A stretch of DNA of 64,000 nucleotides from UBA2136 sp963974105 (lineage in GTDB: Bacteria; Pseudomonadota; Alphaproteobacteria; UBA2136). Of the stretch, positions 60,439 to 64,000 are shown piece by piece. The stretch covers positions 186,001 through 250,000 of the forward strand of contig CAXBBG010000001.1 in the NCBI GenBank assembly GCA_963974105.1, in the 5' to 3' direction. A program made the translations under genes and the position numbers. The first letter of the stretch is position 1; each line of letters opens with the position of its first letter. The notes beneath the pieces were generated by a model. It saw only the letters and a list, made by a program, of their open reading frames with translations. It was not told the DNA's origin and did not search any database.

Positions 60439-61467
60439 ATGAAATATAAAAAAGAACACACACATAACCATGAGTCACCTATTGCTAACACAGGTGTGCT
60501 CCTTATAAACCTTGGCACACCAAGCGCCCTCGACTATTTTTCACTACGCAGATACCTTAAAGAGTTTTTAAGCGATCCACGCGTCGTCGAAGGAAATCGT
60601 TTAAAATGGTGGCTCGTCTTAAATGTCATACTGCTAAGCTTCATCCCATTTAGAAGCGCCAAAAACTATAAGAAAATATGGAATAAAGAAAAGAACGAGT
60701 CTCCACTTTTAACAACAACACGCGCTCAGGCAGAAAAGCTCCAACAACTCTATAAAGATAAAAATATAGCCGTCGACTTTGCTATGCGCTATGGCACACC
60801 GAGCATCGAGGAAAAAATTGATGCTTTAAAAGCAAAAGGTTGTAAAAAAATAATCCTCTTTCCTTTATATCCACAATACAGCGCTGTCACCACCGCATCT
60901 GTTTGCGATGCAGCCTTTGATGCATTAAAAAAACGAAGATGGATGCCAACCATAAAAACCGTCGCACCGTATTACAAAGATGATGCCTACATCAAAGCTT
61001 TATGCACATCCATCAAACAACATATGAAGGACAAAGGTAAAAAAATTAACAATACAACCTTACTCTGCTCATACCATGGAATCCCTCAGAAATACTGGGA
61101 AAATGGTGACCCGTACCCATGCCACTGCTTTGGGACGACGAAGCGCATTCAAAAAGAGCTTAAAATTGATGACGATAAAATTTTGACAGTTTTCCAGTCT
61201 CGATTTGGGCGTGAAGAGTGGGTAAAGCCATATTTAGACGCAACTTTGAAAGAACTTCCTGACAAAGACGTGAAAGATATTGTTATTATTTCACCTGCCT
61301 TTGCATCCGATTGCGTTGAAACGCTCGAAGAACTTTCAATGGAAAGCCAAGAAACTTTTATTGAAGCGGGCGGTGAAAGCTTTAGCGTTGTGCCTTGCTT
61401 AAATGACAGCAAAGAAGGTATGGAAATGCTTAAAAGTATTGTAGATAAAGAACTGAAAAACTTTTAA
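60439..61467 (+). CDS. hemH: Ferrochelatase
   Basis: Inserts ferrous iron into protoporphyrin IX, the last step of heme synthesis. The 342-residue protein starts NTGVLLINLGTPSALDYFSLRRYLKEFLSDPRV after a polar leader, with a hydrophobic stretch (KWWLVLNVILLSFIPFRSAK), LFPLYPQYSAVTTAS, SYHGIPQKYWENGDPYPCHCFGT with catalytic H213, VFQSRFGREEWVKPYLD and SPAFASDCVETLEELS with catalytic E294. I prefer the ATG at 60439; a TTG 13 codons upstream is also in frame, and neither has a clear ribosome binding site. Heme supports petBC and other cytochromes. Confidence 0.95.
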   Translation: MKYKKEHTHNHESPIANTGVLLINLGTPSALDYFSLRRYLKEFLSDPRVVEGNRLKWWLVLNVILLSFIPFRSAKNYKKIWNKEKNESPLLTTTRAQAEKLQQLYKDKNIAVDFAMRYGTPSIEEKIDALKAKGCKKIILFPLYPQYSAVTTASVCDAAFDALKKRRWMPTIKTVAPYYKDDAYIKALCTSIKQHMKDKGKKINNTTLLCSYHGIPQKYWENGDPYPCHCFGTTKRIQKELKIDDDKILTVFQSRFGREEWVKPYLDATLKELPDKDVKDIVIISPAFASDCVETLEELSMESQETFIEAGGESFSVVPCLNDSKEGMEMLKSIVDKELKNF

Positions 61468-61508
61468 TTCATACCTTGCTAAGCAAAATCCTGTTTGACA
61501 ACACCCTC

Positions 61509-61530
61509 ACCTGGCAAGCTGTTGCCAGGT
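61509..61530 (+). repeat. Perfect hairpin downstream of hemH
   Basis: ACCTGGCAA (61509-61517) pairs with TTGCCAGGT (61522-61530), loop GCTG. No T-run follows, so it is structural rather than a terminator. Confidence 0.7.
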
Positions 61531-61742
61531 AACGCTTAATGGGCATTATAAGCACAAGGCGCTTTCAACAGCTAACACTGGGAAGTGCGGATAAGAGTAC
61601 CTAACCAAAACACCCAAAGCCCCCGAGAGAGGCGCCAAATACATTTTTACGAATACCGATCTGGTCACTTAAACTCGCTTAAAATTCAATAGCAGATACT
61701 TCACCTTCAACGCTAAAATACAACAACCCCTCCACCAACAAG

Positions 61743-61777
61743 CCAAGCAAAAAGCTGAAAAACTTGCTTGGTTTTCT
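61743..61777 (+). terminator. Intrinsic terminator
   Basis: CCAAGCAA (61743-61750) pairs with TTGCTTGG (61764-61771) across a 13-base loop, then TTTTCT. It ends a plus-strand transcript about 275 bases beyond hemH and 45 bases before nadD. Confidence 0.75.
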
Positions 61778-61821
61778 AAATTCACTTAAAATAAATTCAT
61801 ATACAAATGTAGGAGACTGTT

Positions 61822-62460
61822 ATCGTCAGACGTATAGGTATATTCGGTGGATCATTCAACCCCCCTCACCTTGGGCACTTGCAGCTTGCGCGTGAGGCCA
61901 AAAAACGCCTTCACCTTCATGAAGTATGGATGCTGGTTAGTCCGTGTAACCCTTTGAAAAGCAAGAAGGATATGGAGGAGTACGACCTACGGCTCGAACA
62001 ATGTCAGATTTTAACAAAAAATGACCCCTTTATTAAAGTAAGTTCTTTTGAAAAAAATAAACGCGTTAATAAAACAACTGACACCGTTAGACTACTTACA
62101 AAACAATACCCAAAAAATAAATTTGTGTGGCTTATGGGCTGCGAAAATTGGCAATCATTTCACAAATGGAATGGCTGGCAAGACATTATGAAAATGGTGC
62201 CAATTGCTTCATTTTATCGAGAGGAAAAGCCCTTCTCTTCCCTTAGAAGCCCCGCAACTACAATGTTTAAAAGCTTCCGCTGTGATGCGAGCGCGCCTTT
62301 AGGTGACCCGCCACAGTGGCGCGTTATGTTTATGCGTCCCCATGCTGGACGTGCCACAAACATAAGGCAAAACCTTAAAAACGGCGAATTACCCGAGCAC
62401 ATTACCCAAGAGCAAATGGATTGCATACAAAAACGGCACAGCTTTTGCTTAGATACATAA
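61822..62460 (+). CDS. nadD: Nicotinate-nucleotide adenylyltransferase with a probable non-canonical ATC start
   Basis: Makes deamido-NAD from nicotinate mononucleotide and ATP. The essential motif GIFGGSFNPPHLGH lies at codons 6-19 counted from ATC 61822; the C-terminal ATNIRQNLKNG is the counterpart of the SSTxIR motif. Going upstream the frame hits TAG at 61810, and between that stop and the motif there is no ATG, GTG or TTG. AGGAG (61811-61815) is six bases before ATC, ideal spacing. The first standard start, TTG 61879, would remove the nucleotide-binding motif. So ATC initiation, or a base error, is implied. 212 residues; rsfS and rlmH lie downstream. Confidence 0.88.
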   Translation: MVRRIGIFGGSFNPPHLGHLQLAREAKKRLHLHEVWMLVSPCNPLKSKKDMEEYDLRLEQCQILTKNDPFIKVSSFEKNKRVNKTTDTVRLLTKQYPKNKFVWLMGCENWQSFHKWNGWQDIMKMVPIASFYREEKPFSSLRSPATTMFKSFRCDASAPLGDPPQWRVMFMRPHAGRATNIRQNLKNGELPEHITQEQMDCIQKRHSFCLDT

Positions 62461-62503
62461 GTAATATGATAGGAGGGTCGAAAGACTGAGAAAAGATATA
62501 GAA

Positions 62504-62899
62504 ATGAAAAAAGCAGCTTTCAGGCAAAAATCCGCAAAGGATCCACTGCTTGTATGTAAGAGCGCCCTTGAAGATATGAAGGCGCGTGACGTTAAAGTTG
62601 TTTCTTTAGAGAAGAGAAAAACTTATACCGATAATCTTATTATTGCCACAGGAACATCCAACACACATGTGCAAGCCATTGCAGACCGTGTGGCTGAATA
62701 CCTTATTAAAAGTGGTCATATTATTGACGGTATTGAAGGTTCACCAAACAACCAGTGGGTTATTGTTGATGCTGGCGACGTTGTGGTGCACATTTTCAAT
62801 GAAGAAACAAGAAAGCTATACAACATCGAAAAACTATATATTGACTTTGATGATGATGGCGACGACACACCAGACATGCACCATAGCTTTGCAGGATAA
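62504..62899 (+). CDS. rsfS: Ribosomal silencing factor RsfS (Iojap family)
   Basis: Binds L14 and blocks subunit joining in starvation. The 131-residue product has the DUF143 pattern: DVKVVSLEKRKTYTDNLIIATGTSNTHVQAIADRVAEYL then EGSPNNQWVIVDAGDVVVHIFNEETRKLYNIEKLY, with an acidic C terminus (DFDDDGDDTPD). The perfect AGGAGG (62471-62476) is 27 bases before this ATG; a CTG at 62486, in frame and nine bases after it, may be the real start and would add six residues. It lies 43 bases after nadD; the nadD-rsfS-rlmH order is common. Confidence 0.93.
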   Translation: MKKAAFRQKSAKDPLLVCKSALEDMKARDVKVVSLEKRKTYTDNLIIATGTSNTHVQAIADRVAEYLIKSGHIIDGIEGSPNNQWVIVDAGDVVVHIFNEETRKLYNIEKLYIDFDDDGDDTPDMHHSFAG

Positions 62900-63022
62900 A
62901 AATAACCCTACAAAACATAGGGCAGAAAGCATTCGGACTAAAAAGGGGTAACAATTTACCCTTATGTTGTAGTGCTCCCTATTTATCACCAAAAACCAAG
63001 GTGAATAACAAAGAACAAAATA

Positions 63023-63053
63023 CAAAAAAAAAGCACCCGAAGGTGCTTTTTTC
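63023..63053. terminator. Bidirectional intrinsic terminator
   Basis: Stem AAAAGCACC/GGTGCTTTT with loop CGAA and T-runs on both strands, between rsfS and the convergent unknown gene. Confidence 0.87.
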
Positions 63054-63078
63054 GCTTAAAATACTCAAGAGATACCTT

Positions 63079-63504
63079 TTATGGCCCAACCATAATTGTA
63101 CCCCTTACACGCCCCACCGCCACAGATATAGCCGCAGCCACCACGCAAGATTTTTCACTGTGAGTACGGCTATAGCGCTGGTTTAACATCAGCAAACAGG
63201 TACGCCCATCTGCCACAAGGTCCCAAGACTCAGTCAATGTCACAGCCACCACATGACGGGGAATAACTCCCTGCCAGACAACCTCACCCACCTCTTTTTT
63301 TAAAGGGTAGGTACCATTGGTGCCCATGTTTGTAACCGTTAGTATATTGCCACTTTCAACAGACTTTATGTCCATGTTAAAACCAGCCACACCCCGACCC
63401 ATTTTAGGCTTACGGCGTAAACGTAAAGGCAACTCTTTTAAAACAAATCGAACACTTGGGCGACAAGACGCCAAGGCCTTTTTTAAAACGTAAATGAGAG
63501 ACAT
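63079..63504 (-). CDS. Basic protein of unknown function
   Basis: A 141-residue protein from the ATG 63502-63504, which has GGAGG five bases upstream; a longer frame of 24 more residues has no such signal. The N-terminal third is strongly basic (KKALASCRPSVRFVLKELPLRLRRKPKMGRG), the rest beta-rich (NILTVTNMGTNGTYPLKKEVGEVVWQGVIPRHVVAVTLTESWDLV). The SxxNMGxNG segment and trailing strands give a PilZ-like impression but the RxxxR/DxSxxG motif is not convincingly there. It lies between rsfS and rlmH on the opposite strand, interrupting that cluster. Confidence 0.6.
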   Translation of the reverse strand: MSLIYVLKKALASCRPSVRFVLKELPLRLRRKPKMGRGVAGFNMDIKSVESGNILTVTNMGTNGTYPLKKEVGEVVWQGVIPRHVVAVTLTESWDLVADGRTCLLMLNQRYSRTHSEKSCVVAAAISVAVGRVRGTIMVGP

Positions 63505-63627
63505 AAACCCCTCCAAAGATAATGAATGTAAGTGATAGATAACTATAAGCCATATAAAATGCAATAGCCTACACAAAATAAAAATGATATGGTCGGCTTG
63601 TTATTTTAATAAAAAGGCCATTTGTTT

Positions 63628-64000
63628 ATGAACATCACAGTTATTGCCACAGGTAAATGTAAAGACAAACACATTAACGCTTTGGCCGATGAATTTATAA
63701 AAAGACTCAAACCATTTTTCCCCACAAAACTCATTGAAGTACCCCAAGTTAAAGCGCAAAGCGTTCTGGAAATTAAACAAGGCGAAGCCAAACTGCAAAA
63801 CGCTAAAATACCTGATGGTTCTATTATTTTCGCCTTAGATGAGCGCGGGAAAATGATGCACACAGCTGACTTTTCAAAAAAGCTTGGCACGTTGCGTGAC
63901 ACAGGCACACGCAACCTTGTGTTTATTATTGGCGGCGCTGAAGGGCTTGACGATAGCGTACGTAACAAAGCACAGATGCTTATATCCCTTAGCCCCATGA
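63628..64000 (+). CDS. rlmH: 23S rRNA (pseudouridine1915-N3)-methyltransferase RlmH, 5' part
   Basis: SPOUT-fold methyltransferase. The first 124 codons are inside the window: MNITVIATGKCKDKHINALADEFIKRLKPFF, then LKLIEVPQVKAQSV-like KLIEVPQVKAQS, IFALDERGKMMHTADFSKKL and the knot motif VFIIGGAEGL, then LISLSPM at the edge. Typical length is about 155, so some 30 residues are missing. ATG 63628-63630 follows AAAAAGG at 11 bases. Next to nadD and rsfS, as in many genomes, but with a minus-strand gene inserted between. Confidence 0.94.
   Translation, partial: MNITVIATGKCKDKHINALADEFIKRLKPFFPTKLIEVPQVKAQSVLEIKQGEAKLQNAKIPDGSIIFALDERGKMMHTADFSKKLGTLRDTGTRNLVFIIGGAEGLDDSVRNKAQMLISLSPM

Larger units (their letters stand above)
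61468..61821 (+). other. Gene-free 355-base region with hairpin and terminal terminator, possible non-coding RNA
   Basis: Between hemH and nadD. It includes a perfect nine-base hairpin (61509-61530), a TTGACA at 61495-61500 without an obvious -10, a middle part that looks less AT-rich than its surroundings, and a good terminator at 61743-61777. No open frame of note. It could be the hemH 3' UTR or a separate small RNA of about 250 nt. I could not match it to 6S RNA, tmRNA or a known riboswitch. Confidence 0.45.

Noticed and set aside
61550..61620. Cobalamin-riboswitch-like CACTGGGAAG segment
   Set aside because: The B12 box and other core elements do not match, and the downstream gene is nadD, not a cobalamin gene.
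1..64000. CRISPR arrays, insertion sequences, phage genes, integrases
   Set aside because: No regularly spaced direct repeats and no transposase, integrase or phage structural protein was seen.

Overview
The window reads as one contiguous, AT-rich bacterial chromosome segment, most likely from an alphaproteobacterium. The signs are a zinc-free alphaproteobacterial-type L31, a separate atpHAGDC cluster, petABC, a LemA plus DUF3137 pair, a ferrochelatase of alphaproteobacterial form, FlgJ without a muramidase domain, and flagellar genes behind sigma-54 promoters. I cannot place it below class level. No transposase, phage module or CRISPR array was seen; most of the window is core genome with a few accessory pieces.

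Layout. 1-8.9 kb: 5' end of sdhA, two related small secreted proteins, an Asd/Usg-like protein without the catalytic cysteine, rlmN, the RNase P RNA gene, a peptidoglycan amidase and fumC. 9.1-11.4 kb: a CAT-anticodon tRNA followed by nirK-nirV (nitrite reduction to NO). 11.4-13.4 kb: DUF3137 and LemA membrane proteins. 13.4-28 kb: a carbon-catabolic block. On the minus strand a thiolase, an acyl-CoA dehydrogenase and prpB-prpC-prpD appear to form one operon; on the plus strand lie a YhiN/BaiN flavoprotein, a fused indolepyruvate:ferredoxin oxidoreductase-type enzyme, an acyl-CoA dehydrogenase and a glutaryl-CoA dehydrogenase. Together these could take amino-acid-derived 2-oxo acids through acyl-CoA to propionyl-CoA and the methylcitrate cycle, feeding the fumarase and succinate dehydrogenase nearby.

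28-46.3 kb is a flagellar and chemotaxis region: flhA, three small tandem paralogues, flhF, flhG, fliK, cheR, an unknown gene, fliJ and fliI (minus strand), cheW, rpmE, two unknown genes, flgI, flgJ, flgN, flgK, flgL, csrA and fliW. Three sites match the sigma-54 consensus with exact GG-N10-GC spacing, ahead of fliK, the flgI operon and the flgK operon. csrA-fliW closes the flgKL operon behind a strong leader hairpin, a partner-switch arrangement best known outside alphaproteobacteria.

46.3-64 kb: cytochrome bc1 (petABC), a Nudix hydrolase, a methyltransferase, several unknown small proteins, glutamine-dependent NAD synthetase, a small helical protein resembling T4 DsbA or GapR, the F1 sector atpHAGDC, an unknown gene plus hemH, an unexplained 355-base gap that ends in a clear terminator, then nadD, rsfS and partial rlmH. 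The nadD reading frame has no ATG, GTG or TTG before its essential nucleotide-binding motif and appears to start at ATC behind a good Shine-Dalgarno sequence. The next gene, rsfS, may also start at a non-ATG codon.
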